A stretch of 64,000 bases of DNA from Knoellia sp031844405 (GCA_031844405.1 JAUZVC010000001.1:1054001-1118000); one strand, 5' to 3'. Positions 45,642 through 54,922 are shown, counted from the stretch's first letter. A program made the numbers and translations. The notes: generated by a model not told the origin, from the letters alone.

Positions 45642-47186
45642 ATGCGGAAGCGAGCCTCGTCCGAAGCGGGCAACGTCGAAGTCCGTGTGCTGCTGCCCAC
45701 CGCGGGTCTGCGGGACAGCGTGGTCCGGCGGCTTCGGGCCGTGTCCGACGTGGCGGGTGCCGAGCACGCCGGGGGCGGCCGCAGCCGGCTGGCCTGGCCC
45801 GCCGCCTACCGGGTGCGCCTGCTGCTCGGTGACGTGCTGTGCGCCCTGGGGGCCAGTACGGCGGCGGCGGCGATGCGGGTCAGTCGGCAACCGGACCGCT
45901 TCGCCGTCGTCGTCCTCCTCACGCCGGTGGCGTGGGTGCTCGCCCTGCACGTCCTCCACGGCTACCAGGGCAGGCACCTCGGCCAGGGGCCGCGGGAGTA
46001 CCAGGGAGTCGTGTGGGCTGGTGGACTCCTGCTCGGCAGTACGGGACTCGCCGCCTACGTCTTCTCGATGGACCTCGCGCGTGGGCCTGTCTTCCTCGTC
46101 GTGCTGCTGCTCGTCGCGTCCTCCCTCATCCTCCGCAAGGGGATGAGGGTGTGGCTCGGCCGGGCCCGTGAGCAGGGGAGGTACCGGCAGCGGACCGTCA
46201 TCGTGGGGAGCGCGAGGTCCGCCACCGAGCTCATCCGCGAGCTCCGGGCGTCGCCGACCAACGCGTTCGACCTCGTCGGTGCGTGCGTGAGCGGACTCAA
46301 GCACACCGCGCGGGACGGCGCGACCCTCGACGGGGTGCCGGTGGCCGGCAAGCCGCGCGACGTCACCTTCGTCGTCGACTACCACGACGCCGATCTCGTT
46401 GCGGTGAGCGGGCATCCGGGCCTCACCGGCAAGGAGCTCCGTTCGCTCGCGTGGGAGCTCGAGGAGCGCGACGTCGACCTCGTCATCTGCCCGGGCATCT
46501 TCGAGGTGGCCGGACCTCGGCTGTCGATCCGCGCGGAGGCCGGCGTCTCACTGCTCCACCTCGAGCGGCCCGTGCGCACCGGCGCGCGGATCTTCGCCAA
46601 GCGAGCCCAGGACAAGGCGCTGGCGCTCCTCCTGACCACCTTGGCCCTGCCCTTCCTCCTGCTCGTCGCGCTGGCCATCCGGATCGACAGTCCTGGCCCC
46701 GTCCTGTTCCGGCAGAAGCGGATCGGTCAGGGTGGCAGGGAGTTCACGATCTACAAGTTCCGGACCATGGCCGTCGACGCGGAAGCACGGCTGGAGGCGT
46801 TGCGGGCCTCGGGGCACGACGTCAACAGCGTGCTCTTCAAGGACCGCGCGGACCCGCGCGTGACCACCGTCGGTCGCTGGCTGCGCCGCTTCTCCATCGA
46901 CGAGGTCCCCCAGGTGCTCAACGTGCTGCTGGGCGAGATGTCGCTCGTCGGTCCCCGCCCGGGGCTGGCCTCCGAGGTGGACCAGTACGAACCGGATGCC
47001 ATGCGGCGCCTGCGCGTGCGTCCGGGGATGACCGGGCTGTGGCAGGTGAGCGGGCGGTCGACGCTCAGCTGGGAGCAGACCGTGCGCCTCGACCTCTGGT
47101 ACGTCGACAACTGGTCACCGATGCTCGACCTGCAGATCCTCGTTCGGACCGCCCGTGCCGTCGTCGGCGGCCGTGGGGCCTTCTGA
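45642..47186 (+). CDS. Polyprenyl-phosphate sugar phosphotransferase (EPS-initiating)
   Basis: This 514-residue membrane protein transfers a sugar-1-phosphate to undecaprenyl phosphate. Four to five N-terminal transmembrane segments are followed by a Rossmann-like CoA-binding-type region (RTVIVGSARSATELIRELR). Then comes a TM segment (ALALLLTTLALPFLLLVALAI). The catalytic bacterial sugar-transferase domain has SPGPVLFRQKRIGQGGREF, IYKFRTM, RWLRRFSIDEVPQVLNVL, MSLVGPRPGL and RVRPGMTGLWQVSGRS. The sugar is not predictable. The start is uncertain: ATG 45642 is chosen, ATG 45627 is also in frame. It follows EPS promoter 1. Confidence 0.9.
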   Translation: MRKRASSEAGNVEVRVLLPTAGLRDSVVRRLRAVSDVAGAEHAGGGRSRLAWPAAYRVRLLLGDVLCALGASTAAAAMRVSRQPDRFAVVVLLTPVAWVLALHVLHGYQGRHLGQGPREYQGVVWAGGLLLGSTGLAAYVFSMDLARGPVFLVVLLLVASSLILRKGMRVWLGRAREQGRYRQRTVIVGSARSATELIRELRASPTNAFDLVGACVSGLKHTARDGATLDGVPVAGKPRDVTFVVDYHDADLVAVSGHPGLTGKELRSLAWELEERDVDLVICPGIFEVAGPRLSIRAEAGVSLLHLERPVRTGARIFAKRAQDKALALLLTTLALPFLLLVALAIRIDSPGPVLFRQKRIGQGGREFTIYKFRTMAVDAEARLEALRASGHDVNSVLFKDRADPRVTTVGRWLRRFSIDEVPQVLNVLLGEMSLVGPRPGLASEVDQYEPDAMRRLRVRPGMTGLWQVSGRSTLSWEQTVRLDLWYVDNWSPMLDLQILVRTARAVVGGRGAF

Positions 47187-47225
47187 GCGAGCGGGGGTGC
47201 CCACCATCGGCGGAGGGCAGGGGCG

Positions 47226-47927
47226 ATGCTCCACGATGGGACCATGACCCGAGGTCGCGGTCCTCTCCTTCTCGTCGGAGCCAGCGGGCTCGCCGCCGAG
47301 GTCGCCGAGTGCGCACGCCGGCTCGGGCGCGAGGTCGTCGGCTGCCTCGACGACGACCCCAGCCGCGTGGGCGAGATCCTGCCGGGTGGGGTCCCCGTGC
47401 TGGGGACGACCGACGGGTTCACGACGTTCGACGTGCTCTCGCAGCAAGGCCCGCTCGAGGTCGTCGTCACCATCGGACACGGATCGGTGCGCTGCCGGGT
47501 GGTCCAAAGACTCCTCGCGTCGGGGGTCACCGCCGACCGGTTCGCGACGGTCGTCGACCCGCAGACCGTCCTGCCGCCGACCACGACCGTGGGGGCTGGC
47601 TCGGTCCTGCTCGCCGGCGTGGTCGTCACGGCGCCGGTGTCGATCGGGCACCACGTCGTCGTCATGCCACACGTCACCCTGACCCATGACGTGGTCGTCG
47701 AGGACTACGTCACGATGGCGTCGGGCGTGGGCCTCGGTGGTGGGGTGCGCGTGCGTGCCGAGGCCTACCTCGGCATGAGCTCCGCTGTGCGACAGGGGAT
47801 CACGGTCGGTTACGCCGCGACGCTGGGGATGGGTGCCACGCTGCTGGAGGACCTGCCCGACGGCGAGACGTGGGTGGGCACGCCCGCCCGTCGCCTGCGT
47901 GGCCCGAGGCGCACGGTCGGGGGATAG
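47226..47927 (+). CDS. NeuD-like sugar O-/N-acyltransferase
   Basis: This 233-residue protein has an N-terminal Rossmann-like PglD/NeuD domain (LLLVGASGLAAEVAECARRLGREVVGCLDDD). A left-handed beta-helix follows (VLPPTTTVGAGSVLLAGVVVTAPVSIGHHVVV, then LTHDVVVEDYVTMASG). Such enzymes acetylate amino- or hydroxyl-sugars of surface glycans. An ATG at 47244, six codons later, is an alternative start. It is 39 bases downstream of the initiating transferase. Confidence 0.88.
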   Translation: MLHDGTMTRGRGPLLLVGASGLAAEVAECARRLGREVVGCLDDDPSRVGEILPGGVPVLGTTDGFTTFDVLSQQGPLEVVVTIGHGSVRCRVVQRLLASGVTADRFATVVDPQTVLPPTTTVGAGSVLLAGVVVTAPVSIGHHVVVMPHVTLTHDVVVEDYVTMASGVGLGGGVRVRAEAYLGMSSAVRQGITVGYAATLGMGATLLEDLPDGETWVGTPARRLRGPRRTVGG

Positions 47928-48057
47928 CCGGGTAGCCCCCTCGGGCGGACAGCGCTCATGGCGCCGCACCCCGCCTCGTCCGGGTGGTCCCACTCGTGCC
48001 AGCCGGCGTGTGGGCACTGGGGTCACGGGACTAGCGCGTCCGGGCCTCGGCCGATGG

Positions 48058-48115
48058 CCGGACCTGTCCATCTTGCTCCGTTTGGGCGGCGGCCACATGA
48101 CCCTCTCCCTAGCGT
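48058..48115 (+). promoter_or_regulatory. EPS promoter 2 with shared upstream element
   Basis: This is the second copy of the 25-bp element (48058-48082). It differs from copy 1 at one base (C for G after CCATCTTG). It lies 27 nt before TAGCGT (48110-48115). A CTGGTTGAAC word after the box resembles CTGGTGGAAC after copy 1. The 340-bp gap also holds a GACCTG/CAGGTC hairpin (48222-48241) in the leader. Confidence 0.7.
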
Positions 48116-48169
48116 CGGCGCTGGTTGAACCAACTGACACCGCGAATCTGCAGGGAACCCAGGTGATGC

Positions 48170-48271
48170 ATGGTGAAACGCAACGACCGCATCGCGGCCA
48201 CAGGGCCGATGATTCCTGGCCGACCTGCCGCACGACAGGTCAGCGCCCGCCGGAGCGAGGTCTCCCGATGA
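48170..48271 (+). CDS. Possible 33-residue leader peptide upstream of algD
   Basis: An ATG at 48170 with AGGTG 6 nt upstream opens a 33-codon frame (MVKRNDRIAATG...). It ends with a TGA that overlaps the algD ATG (ATGA). The layout is that of translational coupling. Third-position GC is only about 70 percent, so it may be fortuitous. Confidence 0.3.
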   Translation: MVKRNDRIAATGPMIPGRPAARQVSARRSEVSR

Positions 48272-49590
48272 GGGTCGCCATCTTCGGCCTGGGCTACGTC
48301 GGCGCCGTCACCGCAGCCGGCCTCGCCGCGCGCGGGCACGACGTCGTCGGGGTGGACGTCGACGCAGGAAAGGTCGCCACGCTCAACGAGGGCCGCGCCC
48401 CGGTCGTCGAGCCGGGCGTCGACGAGCTCGTCGCCGAGTCGGTCGCCAGCGGCCGTCTTCGTGCCACGACGGACGTCGCCGAGGCCATGGACCGGACGGA
48501 CCTGTCGCTCGTGTGCGTCGGCACCCCGTCACGGCCGAGAGGGGACACCGAGCTCGGCTTCATCACCAGGGTGCTCGCGCAGATGCGAGACGCGATGTCG
48601 GCGGTGACGCCACCGGCATCGGGATTCCACTCGGTCGTCATCCGCTCGACCGTCCCGCCGGGCACCGGCTCGTCGGTCGTCGCGCCGGCGTTCACCGAGG
48701 ACCTGCTCCCGCCGGGCTGGTCGGTCGGGACGGCGATGTGTCCGGAGTTCCTGCGCGAGGGCAGCGGCATGGACGACTTCTTCGCGCCGCCCATGGTCGT
48801 CGTGGGCGCCGAGGACCCGCGGACACGTGAGCACTGCGAGGAGCTCCTCGGGTTCCTCGGGATGCCGATCCACCACGTCGACGTCGCCACCGCGGAGTCG
48901 CTCAAGTACGCATGCAACGCCTACCACGCCGTCAAGGTGACCTTCGCGAACGAGATGGGCCGGATCTTCTCGCAGTTCGGCGTCGACTCCCGGACCGTCA
49001 TGGAGCTCTTCTGCGAGGACCACAAGCTCAACATCTCGACCTCCTACCTCCGGCCCGGCTTCGCCTTCGGCGGCTCGTGCCTGCCCAAGGACCTGCGCGC
49101 GCTGCAGAGCATGGCGCGCACGAACGGAGTCGACCTGCCGCTCGTCAGCTCGACCCTCGTGAGCAACGAGCTCACGGTGCGCTCGCTCGTCGACCGGGTG
49201 CTCGAGACCGGTCACCGTCGCGTCGCCATCCTGGGGCTCAGCTTCAAGGCCAACACCGACGACCTGCGCGAGAGCCCCAACCTCGAGATCGCCGAGCGCT
49301 TTCTCGGCAAGGGCCTCGAGGTCCGGATCTACGACCCGGTCGTAAACCCCGCCAAGCTCGTCGGGGCCAACCGCGAGTACTTCGAGAGCCGGCTCTCGCA
49401 CGTCAACCGCCTGCTCGCCGCCCACCCCGACGAGGCCGTCGCCGACGCCGACGTCGTCATCGTCGCGACCTCCGACCCTGGGTGCCTCGCGGCGCTGCGA
49501 CGGGCTGCCCCGGCGCTCGTGCTCGACATCAACGGCCGCCTCGGCCGCGACGTGGAGAGCATCCCGGGCTACCAGGGGGTGAGCTGGTGA
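48268..49590 (+). CDS. UDP-glucose/GDP-mannose dehydrogenase family protein, AlgD-like
   Basis: This 440-residue enzyme oxidises a nucleotide sugar to its uronic acid with NAD. It starts MRVAIFGLGYVGAVTAAGLAARGHDVVGVD. It has SLVCVGTPS, VVIRSTVPPGTG, CPEFLREGSGMDDF, YACNAYHAVKVTFANEMG, the catalytic Cys in FAFGGSCLPKD near 265-275, and LGLSFKANTDDLRESP. GANREYFESRLSHVNRLL and the final GVSW resemble the C terminus of Pseudomonas GDP-mannose dehydrogenase AlgD more than UDP-glucose dehydrogenases I recall. GDP-mannuronic acid is therefore the favoured product, by inference. It opens the second EPS transcription unit. Confidence 0.88.
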   Translation: MRVAIFGLGYVGAVTAAGLAARGHDVVGVDVDAGKVATLNEGRAPVVEPGVDELVAESVASGRLRATTDVAEAMDRTDLSLVCVGTPSRPRGDTELGFITRVLAQMRDAMSAVTPPASGFHSVVIRSTVPPGTGSSVVAPAFTEDLLPPGWSVGTAMCPEFLREGSGMDDFFAPPMVVVGAEDPRTREHCEELLGFLGMPIHHVDVATAESLKYACNAYHAVKVTFANEMGRIFSQFGVDSRTVMELFCEDHKLNISTSYLRPGFAFGGSCLPKDLRALQSMARTNGVDLPLVSSTLVSNELTVRSLVDRVLETGHRRVAILGLSFKANTDDLRESPNLEIAERFLGKGLEVRIYDPVVNPAKLVGANREYFESRLSHVNRLLAAHPDEAVADADVVIVATSDPGCLAALRRAAPALVLDINGRLGRDVESIPGYQGVSW

Positions 49591-50831
49591 GCGCTGTCGA
49601 GACCTCCCGGCCGCGGGTGGCCATCATCGTCCAGAACCTGCCCGTGCCCTTCGACCGCAGGGTGTGGCTCGAGTGCCGCTCCCTCGCGGAGGCGGGCTAC
49701 GACGTCACGGTCGTCTGCCCCCAGGGAGAGGGGACCGGACGCGAGCAGGAGATCGACGGGGTGCGGATCCTCGCCTACCCGCCGTATGCCCCCGGCGGCA
49801 GCGCCCTCGGCTACGTGCTCGAGTACGCCTGGTCCTTCCTCGCGACCGCGCGCCTCGTGCTCCGGGCTCGCAGGGACGGGACGTTCGAGGTGCTCCAGGC
49901 GTGCAACCCGCCGGACATCTTCTGGCCGATCGCCCGCTGGCTGCGGGGTCGCGACGGGACGCGGTTCGTCTTCGACCACCACGACCTCTGCCCCGAGCTC
50001 TACGCGTCGCGCTTCGGTGGGCAGGGGCTGGCCCACCGCGCTCTCCTCTTCCTCGAGCGGCGGACCTTCCGCACCGCGGACCGGGTCACCTCGACCAACG
50101 AGTCGTATGCCGCGGTCGCGAGGACGCGGGGCGGCAAGCCCGCCGAGCACGTGAGCGTCGTCCGGACCGGACCCGACCCCGAGCGGCTCCGCCGGGGTGA
50201 GCCCCGGCCCGAGCTCCGCCGCGGCCGGCCGCACCTCGTCGCCTACATCGGGGTCATGGGTCCCCAGGACGGTGTGGACCTCGCGCTGCGTGCCGCCGGG
50301 CACGTCGTCCACGATCTCGGCCGCGACGACATCGCCTTCACCTTCATGGGCTCGGGGGACTGCCACGCGGAGCTGGTCCGGCTGCGCGACGAGCTCGGGC
50401 TCACCGACGTCGTCGACCTGCCGGGCAGGGTGCCGGACGAGTTCGTGACTGACGTCCTGTCGACGGCCGACCTCGGCCTGTCACCGGACCCCCTCAACCC
50501 GCTCAACGACGTGTCGACGATGAACAAGACCATGGAGTACATGGCCTTCGGGCTGCCCGTGCTCGCGTTCGACCTCGCCGAGACCCGGGTGTCGGCGGCC
50601 GACGCGGCACGCTACGTGCGACCCAACGACGTGGAGGAGTACGCACGCGCCATCGTCGACCTCGTCGACGACCCGGACACCCGATCGGAGATGGGCCGCA
50701 CGGGCCGCCGGAGGGTCGAGGAGCACCTCGCCTGGACCCACCAGCGGCGCGGCTACCTCAGGGTGTTCAACGAGCTCGTGGGCCGGCGGGGAGCCGACAC
50801 GCAGTCCTCGCTCGCGGTCGTGGGGGGCTGA
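49587..50831 (+). CDS. Glycosyltransferase family 4 protein
   Basis: This 414-residue GT-B enzyme has an N-terminal PRVAIIVQNLPVPFDRRVWLECRSLAEAGYDVTVVCP and a central FVFDHHDLCPELYAS. The donor-binding half shows AYIGVMGPQDGVDLALRA, FMGSGDC, DLPGRVP and MEYMAFGLPVLAFDL. The pattern with DHHDLCPE and MNKTMEYMAFG matches GT4 proteins of exopolysaccharide loci. Donor and acceptor are unknown. It overlaps algD by 4 nt (GTGA). Confidence 0.9.
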   Translation: MSAVETSRPRVAIIVQNLPVPFDRRVWLECRSLAEAGYDVTVVCPQGEGTGREQEIDGVRILAYPPYAPGGSALGYVLEYAWSFLATARLVLRARRDGTFEVLQACNPPDIFWPIARWLRGRDGTRFVFDHHDLCPELYASRFGGQGLAHRALLFLERRTFRTADRVTSTNESYAAVARTRGGKPAEHVSVVRTGPDPERLRRGEPRPELRRGRPHLVAYIGVMGPQDGVDLALRAAGHVVHDLGRDDIAFTFMGSGDCHAELVRLRDELGLTDVVDLPGRVPDEFVTDVLSTADLGLSPDPLNPLNDVSTMNKTMEYMAFGLPVLAFDLAETRVSAADAARYVRPNDVEEYARAIVDLVDDPDTRSEMGRTGRRRVEEHLAWTHQRRGYLRVFNELVGRRGADTQSSLAVVGG

Positions 50832-50834
50832 CCC

Positions 50835-52745
50835 ATGTGCGGAGTGGCGGGTGCCTACCAGCAGCAGGACGGCAAGGAGCTCGTCACGGCCATGGTCGAC
50901 CGCCTCGCGCACCGCGGTCCCGACGCCGGCTCGGTCGTCGAGCTCGTTCGCCCGGACACGGCCGTGGTCCTCGGGCACCGGCGCCTCTCGATCATCGACC
51001 TCTCGAGCGCGGGCGACCAGCCCTTCGCCAAGTCCGGCCTCGTGCTCACCTACAACGGCGAGCTCTTCAACTACCGCGAGCTGCGACAGGAGCTCCACGG
51101 CCTCGGCGCGCGCTTCGCCACGGAGTCCGACACCGAAGTCGTCCTCGAGGCCTGGCGCGCATGGGGCCCGGCAGCCCTCCGCCGCTTCCGTGGCATGTAT
51201 GCCTTCGCCATCCTCGACGAGGCGACCGGCGGGCTGACGCTCGCCCGGGACCCGCTGGGGATCAAGCCGCTCTACGTCATGCGCAGGGGGGAGGGCATCC
51301 TCTTCGCGTCGGAGCTCAAGGCCATCGTCACCGCGGTCGGCCCCGAGCTCGACATCGACCCGGCAGCGATGGTGGCGTCGACCCTCTACTACTGGGTGCC
51401 GCAGGAGCTGGACGCCATCGTCGGCGTGCAGCGCCACCCGGCGGGCACCTGGGCGGAGTACTCCCGCGACGGCTCGGTCACCCGAGGAACGTTCTGGGAC
51501 ACCGCCGCCGAGGCCGCGCAGGCCTCCCGTGGCACCCCCGCGGACATCCGTGAGGTCGTCGCCGAGTCGGTGCGGGCCCACCTCGTGGCGGACGCCCCCG
51601 TGGCCTCGCTGCTCAGCGGCGGCCTCGACTCGAGCATCGTCACGTCCCTCGCGCACCGCAGCGACCCCTCGATCGAGGCCTACACGATCGCCTTCCGGCC
51701 CGAGGACCAGCGCCTCGAGTCGATGCCCGACGACGCCTTCTGGGCGCGGCGGCTGTCGCGCCACCTCGGGATCCGGCTGCACGAGATCGAGCTCAGCCCG
51801 GACGTCGTCGACCTCCTCCCGCGGATGGTCGACATCCTCGACGAGCCGATCGGGGACCCGGCCGCCATCAACACCCTCCTCATGTGCGACGCCGCCCGCG
51901 AGGCGGGGGTCAAGGTGCTGCTCTCGGGGATGGGCGCCGACGAGCTCTTCGGTGGCTACCGCAAGCACCTCGCGATGCTCGTCGCTCAGCAGTACCGGCA
52001 TCTGCCGCGGCCGGTCAGGGCCGGGGTGGGTCCCGCGGTCGCCGCCCTGCCCGTGGCGGTCGGGGGCCGTGGGCTGAGGACCGTGCGCTGGGCGCAGCGC
52101 TTCCTCACCTTCGCCGAGCTGCCCGAGCAGGAGGCCTTCCGCCGCAGCTACACCCTGCACGAGCCCGACGACCTCGCCGGGCTGCTCGACCCGGCGCTGG
52201 CCGGACACGTCGACACCGTCCTCGACCGGCACCGGGAGGTCTACGAGGACAACGACCTCGACGACCTCGTCGACCGGATGTGCCTGGCGGACACGCGGAT
52301 GTTCATGCCGGGGCTCAACCTCACCTACACCGACCGGGCGAGCATGGCGGCGTCGACCGAGGTGCGCGTCCCCTTCGTCGACCCCGCCGTCCTCACGGCG
52401 GCGTTCTCGCTGCCGGGCTCGGCGAAGATCCGCGGGCGGCAGCAGAAGGCGGCCCTCAAGGACGCGGCCCGGGCCTGGCTCCCGGACGAGATCATCGACC
52501 GCCCGAAGGCGAGCTTCGGTGCGCCGCTGCGTGCCTGGGTGACCAACGACCTCCGGGAGCTCGTCGACGACGTGCTGCTCCGCGGCGACCTCGTCGACAC
52601 GGGCTTCCTCCGGAGAGAACCCCTGCAGCGCCTCGTCGACGACCAGCGCAGCGGTCGTCGTGACCTCGCCAAGCAGGTGTGGCAGCTGCTCAGCCTCGAG
52701 CTCTGGTACCGCAACGCACGTTCCGCAGGGGTGGGGTCGGCATGA
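50835..52745 (+). CDS. Asparagine synthase (glutamine-hydrolysing)-like amidotransferase
   Basis: This 636-residue protein has an N-terminal class II glutaminase domain with catalytic Cys2 (MCGVAGAYQQQDG), LAHRGPDAG, RLSIIDLS and YNGELFNYREL. The synthetase domain has the P-loop LLSGGLDSSIVTSLA near 257, LSGMGADELFGGYRKH near 360 and STEVRVPFVDP. In polysaccharide loci such proteins often amidate uronic acids rather than make asparagine; the AlgD-type dehydrogenase two genes upstream fits that. The ATG lies 4 bases after the previous stop. Confidence 0.88.
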   Translation: MCGVAGAYQQQDGKELVTAMVDRLAHRGPDAGSVVELVRPDTAVVLGHRRLSIIDLSSAGDQPFAKSGLVLTYNGELFNYRELRQELHGLGARFATESDTEVVLEAWRAWGPAALRRFRGMYAFAILDEATGGLTLARDPLGIKPLYVMRRGEGILFASELKAIVTAVGPELDIDPAAMVASTLYYWVPQELDAIVGVQRHPAGTWAEYSRDGSVTRGTFWDTAAEAAQASRGTPADIREVVAESVRAHLVADAPVASLLSGGLDSSIVTSLAHRSDPSIEAYTIAFRPEDQRLESMPDDAFWARRLSRHLGIRLHEIELSPDVVDLLPRMVDILDEPIGDPAAINTLLMCDAAREAGVKVLLSGMGADELFGGYRKHLAMLVAQQYRHLPRPVRAGVGPAVAALPVAVGGRGLRTVRWAQRFLTFAELPEQEAFRRSYTLHEPDDLAGLLDPALAGHVDTVLDRHREVYEDNDLDDLVDRMCLADTRMFMPGLNLTYTDRASMAASTEVRVPFVDPAVLTAAFSLPGSAKIRGRQQKAALKDAARAWLPDEIIDRPKASFGAPLRAWVTNDLRELVDDVLLRGDLVDTGFLRREPLQRLVDDQRSGRRDLAKQVWQLLSLELWYRNARSAGVGSA

Positions 52746-54922
52746 AGCAGGTGGGGCAGAACTACCGGTCCGGTGAGCTCGCGGTGCTCGAGACACCCGA
52801 ACCCGTATGCCGTCCGGGCGGCGTCCTCGTGCGCTCGCTCTTCTCACTCATCTCCACGGGCACCGAGCTCATGAAGGTCACCGAAGCCCGGCTCTCGCTG
52901 CTCGGCAAGGCCCGCGCCCGGCCGGACCAGGTGCGCAAGGTGCTCGACTCGATGGCCCAGCAGGGCCCGGTCGCGACCTACAAGAAGGCGATGACCAAGC
53001 TCGACAGCTGGACCCCGCTCGGCTACTCGCTGTGCGGAGTCGTCGTCGAGGTCGGGGCGGGCGCGGAGGAGTTCGCCGTCGGCGACCTCGTCGCCGCCGC
53101 GGGCAACGAGTTCGCGCTGCACGCCGAGGTCAACTGGGTGCCGCTCAACCTCTGCGTCCCCGTGCCCGAAGGCGTCCTGCCGGAGCACGCGGCCTTCGCC
53201 ACGGTCGGCGCGATCGCGATGCAGGGAGTGCGCCGCGGCGAGCCGCAGCTCGGCGAGACCGCGTGCGTCATCGGCCTCGGGCTCGTCGGCCAGCTCGTCG
53301 TCCGGCTCCTCGTCGCCGCGGGCGTGCGGGTCGTCGGCATCGACACGGTCGAGGAGCGGTGCCGCATGGCGGAGGCGGCCGGAGCGGTCGCCTGCGCGTC
53401 CCCGGACGGTGAGGGGACGGCATACGTGGAGCAGGTCCTCCGGACGCTCACGGGAGGGCTCGGCGCCGACCACGTCTTCCTCGCGGCCGGCGGTGACAGC
53501 AACGGGCCGGTCGAGCTCGCGGCACGGCTCGCGCGGGACCGGGCGCGGGTCGTCGACATCGGCAAGACGCGGCTCGACCTGCCGTGGAACGCCTACTACG
53601 AGAAGGAGCTCGACGTCCGGTTCTCGCGCTCCTACGGCCCGGGCCGCTACGACGACCGCTACGAGCTCGAGGGCGTCGACTACCCCGCGGGCTACGTGCG
53701 CTGGACCGAGCGCCGCAACCTCGGGTGCTTCCTCGACCTGCTCGCCCAGGGGACGATGGAGGTGGGCTCGCTCGTCTCGGGGACGCATCCGGTCGACGAC
53801 GCGGTCGACGTCTACGAGCAGCTGCGGACCGGGACGTTGCGCGGGGTGGGGTTCCTCCTCGAGTACCCCAAGGTCGAGGTGGCCGTCACGGCGCCGAACA
53901 CCGCTCACCGCAACGGTGCTCGCGTGCCGACACCCACGCGCGGGCCGGCTCGCACCTCCCTGGACCGTGTCCGGCTCGGCTTCGTCGGGGCCGGCAGCTA
54001 TGCGTCCTCGATGCTGCTGCCGCACCTGGCGCGACACCCGGACGTCACGCTCGGCCCGGTGGCGACGACGAGGTCGCTGTCCGCGGTCAACGCGCGCCGG
54101 TCCTTCGGGTTCGAGTCGGTGACGACCGAGGCCGAGGAGGTGCTGTGCGACCCGTCGGTGGACGCCGTCTTCGTCGTCACCCGCCACCATTCGCACTCCC
54201 GGTTCGTCTGCCGTGCGCTGGAGGAGGGCAAGGCGGTCTTCGTCGAGAAGCCGCTCGCACTCACCCGGGCCGAGGTGGACGCCGTCCTCGAGACCGTCGA
54301 GCGCACCGGCAACGACCGGGTCATGGTGGGCTTCAACCGCCGCTTCGCGCCGCTCCTCGTCGACCTGCGCTCGCGCTTCGGACCGGTCACCTCCCCGGTG
54401 AGCGCGCGCTACCTCGTCAACGCGGGCCGTATGCCGTCCGGCAGCTGGTATGCCGACGAGCAGCTCGAGGGGTCGCGCTGGGTGGGGGAGGGTGGCCACT
54501 TCGTCGACACCCTCGGCTGGTGGATCGGCCACCGGCCGGTGGAGGTGAGTGCCCACGCGACCGCGGACGGCGCGGACCTCCACGCGGCCCTGCGTTTCGA
54601 GGACGGCTCGATCGCCTCGGTGGACTACTGCACCAGCGGCGCCGCCCGCGTCCCGAAGGAGACGATCGACGTCTCCGGTGCCGGTCGCAACGCGAGGTTC
54701 GAGAACTTCACCAGGGCCACCGCGTGGAGTGGCGCCGGTCGCGACGTCAAGCGCGCCCTCACGGGGCCCGACAAGGGCCAGCGGGCCGAGGTGGCCGCCT
54801 TCGTCGAGGCGGTGCGTCGCGGCACGGCGATGCCGATCGGCCTCGACTCGCTCGTCGCGACGACGAGGGCGACGATCGCGGTCGCCGAGAGCCTCGTCTC
54901 CGGGACGGCGGTGGCACCGTGA
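52742..54922 (+). CDS. Bi-domain oxidoreductase: zinc-type alcohol dehydrogenase fused to Gfo/Idh/MocA domain
   Basis: This is a 726-residue fusion. Residues 1-375 resemble the medium-chain dehydrogenase family (GYSLCGVVVEVGAGAEEFAVGDLV, ACVIGLGLVGQLVVRLLVAAGVRVVGID). Residues about 405-720 are a Gfo/Idh/MocA oxidoreductase (LGFVGAGSYASSMLLPHLARHPDV, then FVEKPLALTRAEVD, VGFNRRFAPLL and GEGGHFVDTLGWW). This fused type is recurrent in exopolysaccharide loci, often beside heparinase-like genes, and is thought to modify a sugar. The reaction is not established. It overlaps the asnB-like gene by 4 nt (ATGA). Confidence 0.88.
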   Translation: MKQVGQNYRSGELAVLETPEPVCRPGGVLVRSLFSLISTGTELMKVTEARLSLLGKARARPDQVRKVLDSMAQQGPVATYKKAMTKLDSWTPLGYSLCGVVVEVGAGAEEFAVGDLVAAAGNEFALHAEVNWVPLNLCVPVPEGVLPEHAAFATVGAIAMQGVRRGEPQLGETACVIGLGLVGQLVVRLLVAAGVRVVGIDTVEERCRMAEAAGAVACASPDGEGTAYVEQVLRTLTGGLGADHVFLAAGGDSNGPVELAARLARDRARVVDIGKTRLDLPWNAYYEKELDVRFSRSYGPGRYDDRYELEGVDYPAGYVRWTERRNLGCFLDLLAQGTMEVGSLVSGTHPVDDAVDVYEQLRTGTLRGVGFLLEYPKVEVAVTAPNTAHRNGARVPTPTRGPARTSLDRVRLGFVGAGSYASSMLLPHLARHPDVTLGPVATTRSLSAVNARRSFGFESVTTEAEEVLCDPSVDAVFVVTRHHSHSRFVCRALEEGKAVFVEKPLALTRAEVDAVLETVERTGNDRVMVGFNRRFAPLLVDLRSRFGPVTSPVSARYLVNAGRMPSGSWYADEQLEGSRWVGEGGHFVDTLGWWIGHRPVEVSAHATADGADLHAALRFEDGSIASVDYCTSGAARVPKETIDVSGAGRNARFENFTRATAWSGAGRDVKRALTGPDKGQRAEVAAFVEAVRRGTAMPIGLDSLVATTRATIAVAESLVSGTAVAP

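Noticed and set aside
50835..52745. Housekeeping asparagine synthetase
   Set aside because: The motifs fit the family, but the gene is embedded in an EPS operon beside a uronate-forming enzyme. A sugar amidotransferase role is more likely, though not proven.
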